DNA from: Rhyacichthys aspro
Taxonomy: Eukaryota; Chordata; Actinopteri; Gobiiformes; Rhyacichthyidae
Reading direction: 5' to 3'
DNA: 64,000 nucleotides
Assembly: GCA_036850595.1 (NCBI GenBank)
Contig: CM072168.1
Location: 10,903,982 to 10,967,981 of the forward strand
Under the pieces are notes generated by a model. It did no database searches. It was not told the origin of the DNA and saw only the letters and a program-made list of their open reading frames with translations. The position numbers and the translations under genes were made by a program. Shown here piece by piece: positions 11,361 to 24,000 of the stretch (positions are counted from its first letter, which is position 1; each line of letters begins with the position of its first letter).

Positions 11361-14300
11361 GCGGCTTTTTCCTCACAGCTTGACCACTGCCGTTTTTAAT
11401 ACTAACTGCTGAAAATAGTAGTCATACTTTTTTTTCTTCTTCTTTCAAACCCCGCAAATGTGCTTTAAAGAAAAGAACAAAAAAGCTTTTGAAGAGGGTT
11501 TTATTTAACATATGAAAATGCAGGTTGTATAGTTTATAGTGTTTATAAAAAGACTAGAAAGAGGACTAGTGCCAAGGGTAGTTACAGGTGAAGGCTAAAT
11601 GTAAAATAACACTGTGATTATGTTCTGCAGTTGGTTATTATGAAGTCGAGTGACAAAAAAATGAATATTCAGAACTATTTGAGTATTCTACCAAAAATAG
11701 TCTTTCACTCATAATTATTTGTGAAATTAAAGATGTGTTTGTAGCTAAAAAAAATTCCCCAAGTGACAAGTATTTAGAGAAAAACTTGGAAAAGCCAACC
11801 GTTTAAGTGTCTATTTAAATAAATGTTGAGTTTTAAGAAAAAAAGCTGGTAATTAACATTATAAAGTGAAGTTCAAGTGGCCTTTTTTGTCTAAGGTTAC
11901 AAATAGAAAGAAACATTGTCAAAGGTCAGGTCAGAATCTTGACTTTACATGAAAAACTTTCACTCTTTAAACTCCTTTGACCCTGTTTATTTGAATGACA
12001 CATTTTAAGTCGAGGAGCTGGTTTGCTGAAAATGAACTTCTCTCAGAAGTCGAGTGGTACTCATTTATCCGGGTCTATGTTTGGAAACACGTAAACACAC
12101 ATCACAGACTCAGGTAGGATCTCTCATTTGACTGTGAGTGGTAGTTAGTTTGGCCTCACACTGTACCTTGAACCGAGACCAGTGGCTTTGATAAAGTCAT
12201 ATCACACATGACGGAGGAAACCCAAGACTTGGCCTAATTAGACGAAAGATGGAGAGATGAAGAGGACAGGTAGTAGGCTGAAAATCAAAACGAGGAAGAC
12301 TTTATTAACAGAGCTGGTGACCTCTTGTTATTTATTCATGGGATTATTAAAGTGGACTTTGGAACAGAGTGTAGCTCGCTGCTGATTATTATGGCCTCCT
12401 TTCCCTTTTCTTTTACATTTTTTTTTTTTATCAAGAACACCATTAAAATACTTTAATTTGCTTTCTTTTTATTGATGATTCCCTCCTACCATTTATTATT
12501 CCTTTCATAAAATTATCTTGTTTTCTGCTTCTCCTTTTTTTATGTCTTCCCTGTTTTTTCTTATTTCTGTTTCCACGGCCCTCCGACAAAGCACTTGCAC
12601 ATTCACTTGACACCTCCCCGAGCAGAGCTACCTGTCCAGGTATTCCAGTGATCCAGGCCAAGCCTTGTCGGGTGGAAGAAAGCCTATCCCAGGGCGGAGA
12701 CGGGAGGGATGGAGGGGAAGGGGGGTGCAGTAAGTCTAGCCGGTGGTGGAACAGGGGAGGAGGGAGCAGGACCAGAGACAGGGGGCAGGTAAAGGGGATC
12801 GTATTCAGGCTCCTGGGGACATGAGGCTTGGCGTGGCACCACACTGCCCACCCAACATCAACACTCTCAGGTTCCCTGGCTCAGATGGGCCAGATAATCA
12901 CCCTCTCTCCACAGGGACCATCTGGAGGCAGGGCGGGAGTCAGGCCTGCCGTCTAGTTCCACAAATTCACTGGGCTGCTGAAAGAGAAAATGAAATCAAC
13001 CTTTTACTTATCAGGTGACTCACTCAGAACACCTAGACCTGTGTTTGTGGATACAAACAAACAGCTGTCCCTGTGACGCACTCACAGCAGTAGCTCCTCT
13101 CATCTCTGAGTGTCTACAATTTGATTGACGCCCCTATCCTCCCTGAGATCAGAGGACAGCCACTGCGATTATCATCTCGCCCCAGTAACTGAGACACCCT
13201 TAATCCCATAATAATCCTTCACAGTCAGCACAGAAGAGTCCTGACCTCCTGCGAGCAAAACACACTCTCGTACTCACATCTGCCTTTAAGAAGGCAATTG
13301 TAGACAGTGTATCTTAATGTTTTAACAGTGTTAAAGCACAGTACAGGTACTGTTACTTTATATATGCAGGTGCCTCAAATAGCTGTCAAAGATGTCATTG
13401 TTGTTCATTTAGGCAGAATAATATATCTAAAATTACTTTGTGTTTCAGGTTTTCATGTGAGGTACCTGTCAGGTGTCAGCACAGCCCCAGTTTGGAGAAG
13501 CAGACAGGAGCAGTGACACATGGAACTAAATGTAAATGTTGTAAATAGGACTTTCCAAAAATACACATTTCCAACAGCAATGTGAAGTGTTGAGTAGTGT
13601 TAACATTTAACATATTTTAAATTAAAGTGTAAAGGCCCAAACACAAAATCTTATACTGTCCCTTTGAGCCGTAATGTACAACATAATGAAGAACACAGTG
13701 TTTTAGTGAAAGACTGCAGTGTGAAACAGACACCTGCTGCCTCTCTCGTACAATAGCAACATCTGGTGTATTAGCTCTGTCTGGAAACACGTCAGCGATA
13801 TGCTTACATCAAAACTGTAAACCGCAACCAGGAAATATTGGTAAATTCTCAGAGGGGCAAGACATAATACCTCGACCAAATATGATGTCTCTTTAAGCAT
13901 CTGCACTGTGAGCGACCAGAGATGTGGGTGATCAACAACAAGGTGTGAACTTGAGAATCTGGAATATAGTTGGAATAGTGTAGGACATCGAACCAGGTCA
14001 CAAAAAAGGTGGGAGTGTATCATTATTAATTTACAACGCAAAAGTTAGAAACTACATTTACACCATTGACAAAATCTTCTAGTGCACCCTAGTAGCTCAC
14101 TACTTAACTCTTACTACTGTTATTTCCAAACGCTCAAAGTATTTCAAAGGAAAATAACATATATAGTCCCTTAACTTAAATGCAATTCTCTTCTAATAAT
14201 GTGTTTTACCCACTTGTCCCTGATATTTACAGTGCACATGTACCCTATGTGAGACCGTTTGGAGCTGCCAGTGTGTGGTAACTACAGGCTTTTTTTATTT

Positions 14301-17230
14301 TTTGAAGAAGTGGTGGAGTGATGGCTGGTTCACTCCCAGGAGCCCCTAACAACTGAAATGTACTCTGCGGGGGGTCCAGGAGTCAATGGATGTCAGTGTT
14401 TAACAAGCTGTTCCAACGCTCTTCTATAGACGACAGAGACTGCAAAGTGCAGACGGGACAAAGAAAGACCTCACCATTCTGTGCGTGTGAATATGGTAAT
14501 AACACATAACCATGGTTTGCGACTTGAAGGGGCACAGGCCTATGCATTCGCAGCAGGGGGGTCCCAATGTGTCATTACTCCACCCCCGAAAAGGAAATTC
14601 ATTAAATGCCTCAAATTTCTCTTTTTCGGTTGACGAAGTGTTCCACCATCACACTTAAGCTCTCTTAGTTCTGGGATCAAAATATCTCCAGATTACCTGA
14701 CCAATTGGATTACCCTACAACGCTGCTATTATTAAATGTTTTAATATGCCTTCATTACTCATATAAATGCTATTTGTACTGGATTAATAATCCATGATTT
14801 TTTTTTTTTCCTGTCTGTGATTAAACCGAAGAAATCTATCGTGTAATTTTAGATGTGTCTGATTTGTCGAGGTGTGCATTTGGAGGATTTTGAATTACAC
14901 AGTGACAGATATGAGTAGTGGGAGAGACGGACAGACATCATAGAGATTAAAAGAAGATGTAAAGATTCCAAAAGCAAATGTGTGTCTTCACTATTAGGGC
15001 ATAATTTAGAGAATTTATGTAATGCCTTATTTTGACTATTTGTACTATATTGAAGGTGTCTTTAGTGACTGTGTGTACATAAACTGAACAGTTTTATTCT
15101 TTCAAGCATTTAGCTTCTGAGGGCACAAATGCAAAACTGGTGCTTAAATTAAATGCAGCACCTGCTATTTTTACGGCAAGGTATTGTGTAAATAAGTGTA
15201 GTGTAATAGCATTTAATGGACAGTACACGTCCTTGGTCCAGTAGGCATACAGTCCAAGAGCATTTTCTTGACATATGTGCACACAGCAAATGCTCTGAAC
15301 TATGCTCTGAATCTACCCTCACTTTAGAAGTCTCCAGTAAACACAACAAAAAAAACCAAAAAAAAAATAGTGCCCAAACCCACGGACTCCACAGGAGAGC
15401 CTCATTTTATGACTGGTCTCTGCGGTGTAACTTAAGTACACATCCATCTCTTCAGCATTAGTGTGATAGATGTATTTTTCATGCTGCCATTAGGGCTGAA
15501 GCTGAATGCTGTGCAAGGCTTGTGTATGCTAATGTGCCCTCTCACACCTGCAGTTTCCAATTACCCCCGAGGAATGGAGCCAAGCCTCGGTTTGCAGCCA
15601 CCAGCAATAACATGAGTAATGGCCAAATTGCACAAGTCCTCCTTTTGTACCAAAGTGAAAAGGGGTAAATCATTTGAGAAGGGGTAACGTAGGGCATGTA
15701 TGGCACAAGGATGGAAGGAAAGGTGGAAGCGGGAGGGAAAAGTTTCGACTTTAAAGTTTCAAATAGATTTTTGCCACTTAAATAAATCTTTTTCTGAATG
15801 ATTCTAGCTTCTCTTTGTATCGCTTCACAGATGACTCATTTGTTTCGTGTAAGCTTAGCCAACAATATTTTCCTTGTCTTTGAGCTGCCAAAGGCATCTG
15901 TGTCCATTAGATATTTGTTTTGATCATGTGAGAGAAAGAGATGATTATGAAAGGGCTATTTTCTGCCTATCGAGTTTCTGATAGTGTTGCTTTTAGGACG
16001 GGGATATTAGAGGGCCTTGTGGCTACAGGCCTTGATAAAAACACGCAGAAAATCACCTCCTTAAAACGGAATTGTCCCGTCTTTTGATTATTATTATTAT
16101 TTACACATTATTTCCTTCCTTCTGTTTCTTTTTACTCTGGTTTTAAACAACGGTCTGCAGAAAGAAGCACTTTGCACAATAAATACTTAACCCAATACTT
16201 TATCTGCACTGAAAAAATCTCATCCATGTAAATTCGGTTAAAAAAAACACATTTTTTCCAGTGTGTGCTCCAAAGCAAATCCCTGTATATTTTATTGTAC
16301 CTGGCAATCTAACCATTCTGATACACAGGCAGGTACACACAGTATGCACCTGCTAAAGCTCTTGCAGGATTAGACAGTGGTATGAGTTGTACACATGTTC
16401 AGGTCACTGTCTTTCTGACTTACTGCTCCAAACACCGTTCTTCCTATTATACTCCCTCTTCACTGTTTTCTTTCCCTTCCCATCCGCAATCCCCCTCACT
16501 CTTTTTTTTTTTTTTTCTCTACACATGTGAATATGTTGAAAGGGGTGAGGAGGGGGGCACCAAATCCGTAGAGAGGACTTGGCAATTGCTCTTCCTCTGC
16601 CTCTCGCTTCATTGCTTCGGCCCTTCCCCAAATCCTATTTCACGGTGCCAAGCATACGTTCCCTGGGATCTCCACAGCTCCCATCTCCAGACGCAGGTTT
16701 AAGCCCCTCTCTTGGCAGCCGCGCTGGGCATGCTGAAGGGAGCAACGTGACGCACATCAGCACCGCCAGAGACAAAAACAAAAAAACAAAAAAACACCTA
16801 TTATATTTAGAGGTACAGGCGTCCTGAGGAATGTGTCTCTGTCTGAAAGCTGCAGGCTACATTTAGTCACCTTTGACATGGGCCCTACACACACCTGTAA
16901 GCACAAGCACACACATTCAGAGGTTTACTCATTCGACGTCGGTACACTCCAATCCTAATTCACTCAAGTAACAACAAATCAGCCTAATATAGCTGTTGAA
17001 GCTTCATGAATTAATTAACAGTAGGCTAAACACTATAGGCCTAATTGGTGCCTTCTGTTACATTTGTTATCCCGTGATAGAGGGTAAACTCATGCTGCAG
17101 TGGTCCTCCAATTACAACTAATCAAAGCAATTAATTAGCTGCCAAATTACCTGAATATACACCAACAGAGCACTGTGAGAAAAAAATAACTGTGTAGCAT
17201 TTAGGGCTCATCTGCTGTGTTTCTGCACGT
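11361..17230. other. Intergenic DNA
   Basis: No gene, RNA gene or clear mobile element was identified. Low-complexity T or A runs occur at about 14,798-14,810, 15,346-15,367 and 16,501-16,516. Open frames such as 12,443-12,844 (minus) lie in C/T-rich sequence and look like compositional artefacts. Confidence 0.45.
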
Positions 17231-17233
17231 TAG

Positions 17234-17247
17234 GCACTAGATGGCGC
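17234..17247 (+). promoter_or_regulatory. CTCF-like motif
   Basis: GCACTAGATGGCGC matches the CTCF core pattern CCASYAGRKGGCRS at 13 of 14 positions. It lies about 3.3 kb upstream of the atp11a promoter and could mark a domain boundary. Binding is not shown by sequence alone. Confidence 0.4.
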
Positions 17248-17477
17248 CATAGATTTATATTTAGTCTCTTCATGGCTGCAGCAGGAGCTTGTATGTAAGG
17301 TATGCAATCAGTGTGTATGAAAACACCAATAAGCTCGTTGATCATTTGCAAAAACCTATTGTGTAAAACTGTCACATGGACTACAGCCTTAATTTTTAAA
17401 TCCATAGTTTCAGAATTAATTCATACCTAAATCAAAGTAAATCATGTGTGATGGTAATATATATGAAAGTCTTTAAT

Positions 17478-17921
17478 CAGTAGTGTCAAACTCAAAGTGG
17501 TGAGGGGCCAGGATAGTAAATAAGAATCCTTTCAGGAGCCAAAGATTGTGACACTTTTATTAACTTTTCTAGTGTTTATTGTGTAGGATTTCCCCTTCAT
17601 TCCAGTCTTTATCACATCAGTTTATTTTTAACCTTAATTTCCTCCATTTATACATCATTTTTAGACATCATTTTGGGAATTCATCTCAATTTGTGCCACT
17701 TTGGCCTCATTTTAGGGCCCATTTTGCTCTCTTTAAAATGGTTACCGGTGTTTAGTGTCATTTTGAGGTGGCATTCTTACCTGTTACATAGCTTCAGAAC
17801 AGTTTAGTGCTTTTGTCTCTGTTTCATATGCCCCTCAAAAATCACCTAATGTATTGGAGGGCCAAATCAAACATTGCAAAGGGCTGCATTTGGCCCCCAG
17901 GCCTTGAGTTTGACATGTGTG
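17478..17921. mobile_element. Degraded hAT-type non-autonomous transposon
   Basis: The left end reads CAGTAGTGTCAAACTC and the right end, reverse complemented, reads CACACATGTCAAACTC, sharing CA and TGTCAAACTC. This end is typical of a widespread vertebrate hAT family. Flanking octamers TCTTTAAT (17,470-17,477) and TCTTAGAT (17,922-17,929) agree at 6 of 8 bases and fit an 8-bp target duplication. The element is about 444 bases, encodes nothing, and is old and decayed. Confidence 0.6.
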
Positions 17922-18365
17922 TCTTAGATGCATAGGTTGCATAGATTGGTGTGTCTCATATATCCACATGTAGTCTATATTCCCACATTGAGAAAGTTGA
18001 TACAGGCCCAATGCACATCTGCAGGCATAATAGGATCCATTGTTTGTGCTGACAATAGTACAGAGTCAGCTACTACACTGCAACAGGAGCTCTTATAAAT
18101 AAACAATACAGGAATAGGACAAAGTGAAACAGGCCTTAACATCCAGAAACATGCCTGCAAAGCAAATAGGTTCATTAAGGATCATTAAGAAAGAGGGACA
18201 CGCACTGCTTTTAATCTGTTAGTCCACTTAGTTAGGCTGTACACAAGTAAAAGAAAAGAATCCTATCCTATTCTGTGCTTGATGATTGTTTGAACATTCC
18301 TTTCTGTTCATTTTAGTTTTTTTACATTTAGTCAGTGTGAAATATAATGCTATTTAAAATATATA

Positions 18366-18677
18366 CTGAGGCCGCAGTAGAAAATAAGAATCATTTCAGG
18401 GGCTGAAGATGTGATAAATCCAACTAAAACCTGTCTAAATCCATAGAAACCTGTTCAAATCCAACTAAAACGTGTTCAAGTCCATAAAAAACCTGTTCAA
18501 ATCCAACTAAAAGGTGTTCAAGTCCATACAAAACCTGTTCAAATCCATCTAAAACCTGTTCAAATCCATCTAAAACCTATCGTTCCCTATCTTTACAATA
18601 GTTTTGTGTAATATAACATACCCAATGTATCGAGAGGCCATGTAAATTGCAAAGGCTGCATTTTGACGTGTGCTTTA
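18366..18677. mobile_element. Second copy of the same hAT-like element
   Basis: The left part (about 18,375-18,412) resembles the inner left part of the element at 17,478, sharing AATAAGAATC followed by TTTCAGG. The right part (about 18,618-18,675) resembles its right part, sharing AATGTAT, a TTGCAAAGG-like word, GCTGCATTT and GTGTG-like ends. Terminal bases are eroded, so the exact limits are uncertain. The middle has been replaced by, or expanded into, a 21-bp minisatellite. Confidence 0.45.
18416..18580. repeat. 21-bp minisatellite, about 8 copies
   Basis: About eight tandem copies of a 21-base unit containing ATCCAACTAAAACCTGTT are present. In the middle, copies with AAATCCAACT alternate with copies starting AAGTCCATA, which suggests a 42-base higher-order unit. 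The last two copies are nearly identical (AAATCCATCTAAAACCT). It lies inside the second hAT-like element. Confidence 0.8.
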
Positions 18678-20312
18678 GAATTAAACACATAAACCAAGAC
18701 TGCACATTCAGCAATGCCTCAAAATGGCATCATGGGAAAAATAATTGAGTGTCCCATATGTGTCTACCTCTCGCCCACGCTAAGACAGAAGGAGGGAATA
18801 AACAATGACCCAGTTCCTCTGCAGTGATAATCATTCAACTATGTGATAATGAAATTAGCAGCAGTCAGACCTTTGCATCAAACAGTCCAGTTACTGCATT
18901 AACCAATGTCTGTTAACTTTATTTATTTCATATTACAACTTTCCAAATGAATAACAATCATCTTTCGTGTTGTCACACCTCATAAACAAAGGCCATGCTG
19001 TAATGTGTCCACTCTTCATTAAACACTAGTGCCCTATAGAGACTGCAGGGAGGTAAACAGCCACGCCATGCATTAGTAGGTCAGAGTAGAAAGTGCTTTA
19101 TGTCCATGCATTATTAATAGTGTCTGTGCTAATTGAATGTCATACAGTCTGCAAATGAAATGTCTAGGTTATAAGTGATGCCACACTGGTCCTAGTTACA
19201 GTTTAGATTTTCCCTTTTTATTCCACATGCAGGTGACTTGTAAGTGCTTTTACACTCACATTATGTTACGACGGATTATCCCGAGCATGTTTTGTACATA
19301 AGTTGTGATGTAATAGCCATCTGTATAAAAATGGCAGCGGAATTATTCTGCAACAAAACAGCCTGCGTCAAGGAACAGTTGAGTGTAGTCAGTCAAGTCT
19401 CACATGACAGTGCCCTGGCTGTGTGTGAGTGTGTGTGTGTTTGTGTTTGTGTGTGTGTTTGTGTGTGTGTAGTAGGGTGCTAACGGCCGTCTGACATTTG
19501 GAACACGTCAAATGCCTCTGTCTAAATATACTCAAAGGTTAAATATACACCATTAGAAAATATTAGTACAATGAGTAAACCCTGTAAAACACTTGCACCA
19601 TTGTGGAAGAGGAATAAATATGGACACTCAAGTGCTCGACTTTAATTATACTTTACATAGGTGTAACTAATCATTTTGTTAAAAGGAATTTCTAAAGGGA
19701 AAATTAAATCTCTCAATCACCTTTCTAATGCTAATTTACTACAGGTAATGGTTCATTAATTTGATCACCACTCACTTTATGTTAATAATATAATCTACAA
19801 AAACAAGCATTTTTTTCATAGCGACAGTGGTCTTAAGCATTTATAGCATTTATAATTTCCACCAATCTATGATTTAGTGATTTACAATGATTCAAAAAAA
19901 TCTGCACAGCTTTGTATATTGACATAATAGGTTACTCATAAAAAGAGGATATAGCATTTTAGTGAATAACCTGAAACAATAACAAAATACAGATGAACTA
20001 TGAATGGAATAAATGCAGTAGTTTGTTGGAGATATTCACTGGACTATATTATTTGCATAAATATCCTTTCTGCAGATTGGCAGTGGTAAAAAAAAAAAAA
20101 AAGAGAGGAAATGGGAAAAAGTTTTGCACCATGTAAACCCTCAATGGCCTCTTAAAGTAGCCTCTTCTTCATGTAGAAAAAAAGTAGTGTCAAGACAGCC
20201 TCCTTTAAAATTTTATTTAATTTTTTTTATTGTCTTGTGAAAAATAATTAAAATTATTATATATTATATTGTGCTCTTTTTTGTTGTCTTGTCATTATAG
20301 TATATTCATTTT

Positions 20313-20316
<4 letters not shown>
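18678..20316. other. AT-rich intergenic DNA
   Basis: No gene was found. The stretch contains a GT-rich microsatellite at 19,423-19,473 and a poly(A) tract near 20,089-20,102. Confidence 0.5.
19423..19473. repeat. (GT)n microsatellite
   Basis: GT repeats are interrupted by TTTG steps. The apparent poly(CV) peptide in an overlapping open frame comes from this repeat. Confidence 0.85.

Positions 20317-20390
<74 letters not shown>
20317..20390. repeat. (AT)33(AC)4 microsatellite
   Basis: About 33 uninterrupted AT units are followed by four AC units. It lies about 250 bases upstream of the GC-rich atp11a promoter. Its length is likely polymorphic and error-prone in assembly. Confidence 0.9.
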
Positions 20391-20391
<1 letters not shown>

Positions 20392-20559
20392 TACAAAGTT
20401 AGTGATCTACAAAGTATAGTAGGCCATTATAAACTCAACACTTTCCACTCATTCCTTACAACTCTGAAAAAGGACTACTAATTCAATATTCTACAGCCTG
20501 TTTCCTGCTCCTGTATTCATTGCAGTGCTTTTCAAGTGTTGTATTTCATTTACTATGAG

Positions 20560-21056
20560 CTTTCTGCAGGCGCCACTGGAACAGAAACAAAACCGGAGCA
20601 CCGAAAATGCAGTGCGCATGCGCCGCGTAGACGTCTCAGGGTTGCGCGCTGTGTGTGGACGTCCGCCGCTACACACAGAGGGCCACCGCTTACACACAGA
20701 CACCATGAGGGACCGTTTCACGCGAGGATCAAACTAATTAACCCACGGGGACCATCTTTTAAAACACCCAAAAGACAAAGCGGTTTGACCGGGACTGAAT
20801 AATCCTCTGAAATGTAGCCAACGGTCGGAGTGCGGCTGGTTTTGGCGGTGTGTCGCTTCACGGCTCTTCTCAGGGATGCCATGAAAATCAGAAGAGGCGA
20901 CTGAGAGACTGTTTCCTCCTCGCTATCACAGACACGGCAGCGGCGGTGGCAGTGAGCGATGGATACGAGTGGAAAAGTCCACATTAGGTAGCGTTTACGA
21001 AGACCCACGGAGAGCTGAACGTCTCTGTTGCACGGTTTGTCGCCGCTGTCGAAAGG
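20560..21056 (+). promoter_or_regulatory. atp11a: atp11a promoter and 5' UTR
   Basis: This CpG-rich block directly precedes the first coding exon. It carries a perfect NRF1-type palindrome at 20,613-20,623 and lacks a clear TATA box, as usual for broadly expressed vertebrate genes. The transcription start cannot be placed exactly. The short open frames here on both strands are not supported as genes. Confidence 0.6.
20613..20623. promoter_or_regulatory. NRF1 binding site
   Basis: TGCGCATGCGC matches the palindromic NRF1 consensus exactly and sits in the CpG-rich promoter, about 440 bases upstream of the atp11a ATG. Confidence 0.55.
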
Positions 21057-21095
21057 ATGGATTTCAGCCGTCTACGGAACATCATCAGCAGATAC
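21057..21095 (+). CDS. atp11a: atp11a coding exon 1
   Basis: Residues 1-13, beginning MDFSRLRN and ending ISRY before a GTAAGG donor in phase 0. The length and the final RY agree with the mammalian first coding exon, which fixes this ATG as the start. Confidence 0.9.
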
Positions 21096-24000
21096 GTAAG
21101 GGACCGTCTGTCAACACAGCCACAACTATAGCTCTGTGCGCTACCGTGCACATATCTGTAGGACATCTGATCTTATTCTACAGTAGAAGTTACCATGTCT
21201 GTGTTTGGTGGGTGTATTTTGACCATGCAGTGTTAAAAATAGGCCGACTGTGATAAACATTTCATTAGAACTGTTTTGGCAGGCCATAGACTGTGGCTGT
21301 GCAGTGTTTTTGTGGAGTTGAATGGGGAATTTGCCAGTGGCTACAAAATGCCGTGATGACTGGTGAATGTGTAGAATAGAGATGAACTTGGCTGTCCCAC
21401 TTAGCTGGCTTTAGTAGGCCACAGCATGAATGCACACGAAACTCTCATGGCTTCCACTATGCCCTGTTCAGCAAAGGAGCCAACAATCACTACTATAACT
21501 CTGCAGCAGTCAGCTCACCTCAAGACTGACTAAAGTTGTACTGGATCCACAGGACTGGCCTTCCTCATAGTCAAATAACACCTTTTGGTTGTTGTTTACT
21601 CTGTCTTTTAGCAGGAGGTGTTTATTGTTTTGCTGGGTTTTACAGTTCATTAAATGACTTTGCCCCAGCTGAATCCAAACATCCACTCATTAGAAAAAAA
21701 GCCCTGGGTTCTTTAAACAGCAGCACATTGTCTGCAGAAGAAATTACTGATATTACTGATATCAAGGTAAAATGTTTAATTGTAATCTAGACTTGATGTA
21801 ATGTTGTCCAGCCTTGGTGCAGAGGTGTAACCATGTTACTGGCCTAAATTGGCTAGTGCCATGAGCAGCCTTTGATTATGTGCCAGGACAGGAAGCAGCT
21901 GGTCAGTGGGCGGTCGAATTAGAAGAAAAAATGTCTAGTTGGAACTAATGGTGACAAGCCTGATGACACTCATCAAAGAGAGGCCCCTCTGAAGTATCAG
22001 CACATCTGCCACAGTCTGGGACCCTCTCACCTGACCTTAATTCTGGCTCAGGTGTTGACGAATAACTGCCACTCATGTCTGTATATTTCAGATTCGTCCG
22101 TTTAAATGAGGTGTGTGCAGGGACTTTGACGAATGCTCCAGTCGCGCTAATATCAGGGGAAATCAGATCTTCGACTGAGGCAAAAGAAGAGTGGAGAGGG
22201 GAGGACGGGTCATTCAACATTCTCATTTCTCACCTCTGGTCCAGCTTTTTCCCTCTGTCCAGCTTTGTAGCATGATTAAGTAGACAAGAGATTAATCATT
22301 AATTTAATTATCTAGGTATTGATTTGGTGTGGGATGGATGGGTGATGTACACTTGGCCCTCATTGCCTGTGTAACACCTATTAACCTATCCGTATTCTTA
22401 GCAGCTGCTCTTGTAACGAGTGACAGAGAAGGACAAAAATTACATCACGCAGTGCGAACAAGTGTACACTTTGGAATCTGGACAGACACTGTAAATTCTC
22501 ATCAAGGTCGCTGCCTGCTTTAATTTGAATCATCTGAAAACAAAATGCTGTATGGATGAGTTCTCCTCAGCCATTATAGGGCTAGCTACACTTTTCTACA
22601 CAACTTCTATGTCTTCCATCACCAGTTAAAGTTTTTATTGTTGATTTTTTTTTTTTCACTAAGGCAAAACTTTAGTCTTACGTGGTCTACTTGTCTAACC
22701 ACAACCACGTCAGAGTCGCCCGTCAGGAATGAAAAATTGAATTGAGTTAGTTTGCCTGACAATGTACTATTAATGATAAATGCTCTCGCCTCTTTAGCTA
22801 CAATGCATCTGCCTATTTAATGTGATTTACTCGACGTTTGTGATAGTCAAAGTCAGAAATTATTTATTTCCAGCTCCTTTTATGCTTCACATGCTACACT
22901 CTTTCTAAATAAACACTACTAGAAATAGCTTTTTCAGTAAAAGTACTGTGTCATGGTGTTTAAATAGGACATTTTGTTGTTGCGTAATAATCTAAATCTG
23001 TTCAGTACCTTTTTTAAATCTGCTGACTTAAAAGAATGGCTACACCTTCATGTATTAGTATATAGTGTGACCCGAAATCACCAAAAGCAGTTTTGATTAA
23101 TGTATAATTTAACTTTTGAGCATGCACGTGTTTGTGTATGTGCCCACTGTATCGACGCCCCTCTCTTGGCCCCTCTTCTGTCATGTGCTAATAATAGTGT
23201 CAGTGGGAGTTCTGGGGGAAGTGAACAGTGGGCACTTGCCTTCTGTCATCTGGCAAAAATGGCGCTAGCGTGACTTTTGTAAAGTGTGAAACCGTCATAA
23301 GGTCAGCATGAAATTGAGAAAGATCCCTTTGTATGTGAGGCTTGTGTTAATTTAAAAATACTCTAGTGCTTGGAAATGCAAACCAGTTGTCCCAAACAGC
23401 CACTTGTTATTTTGATTGCTATCATCATTGCTGGCATTGCTGTACCATTCCAAGCTTCGTCTATCCTGGTCTCCCCTCGACCCTGTGCGTCAAATTCATC
23501 TTATCTATAAATGTATAGCTGTTATGCCCGCTTAAACTTCTCACAATCTCAGCAGATAAAAGAGTGTGGACCATCTTTGATGTAAAGGATGCCATGAACT
23601 CCCTGAGTGCTGAAGAGCTTTAGAAGGGTTTCCAGCAACTTTACAACTCTCTTCGGCTTGTGTTGAAAGCCTAAGAGCAGTCTCCCAGTTCACTGTTTGC
23701 CACATTAGTGCTTCCTGCTACAAATGGTTAAGGGCAGTCTATTCCTGTCCTTACTCCCCTCTGCGATTGGGCCCCAACGGACAGGCAGAGTCTGTAGGTG
23801 ACAAAAACACACCGCATTTGTGCTCTGGCCCGTGTCTGCTTTAGAGGAAACAGCAAAGCATCAGAATGCAGCCTCATAACAGCAATTTTAGTTCCTGCAG
23901 CTGACCCTCGGGTACAGACATTTCATTTATAAGAAACAGTTTTAAGCTTGTGTTAGAATGCTTTTAATGGCAAAAAAAATATATATATGGCAAAATGAGA

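Noticed and set aside
12443..12844. Minus-strand open frame of 133 codons
   Set aside because: The protein is Pro/Leu/Ser-rich then Lys/Arg-rich because the DNA is a C/T-rich tract followed by an AT-rich one. No splice context or family match.
18416..18580. Tandem array considered as a CRISPR array or tRNA B-box cluster
   Set aside because: Units are directly adjacent without unique spacers, the host is a vertebrate, and the GTTCAAATCC words lack the rest of a tRNA structure.
19244..19483. Open frame ending in a Cys-Val repeat
   Set aside because: The repeat is the translation of a (GT)n microsatellite.
20269..20481. Open frame with Ile-Tyr repeat
   Set aside because: It is the translation of the (AT)n microsatellite.
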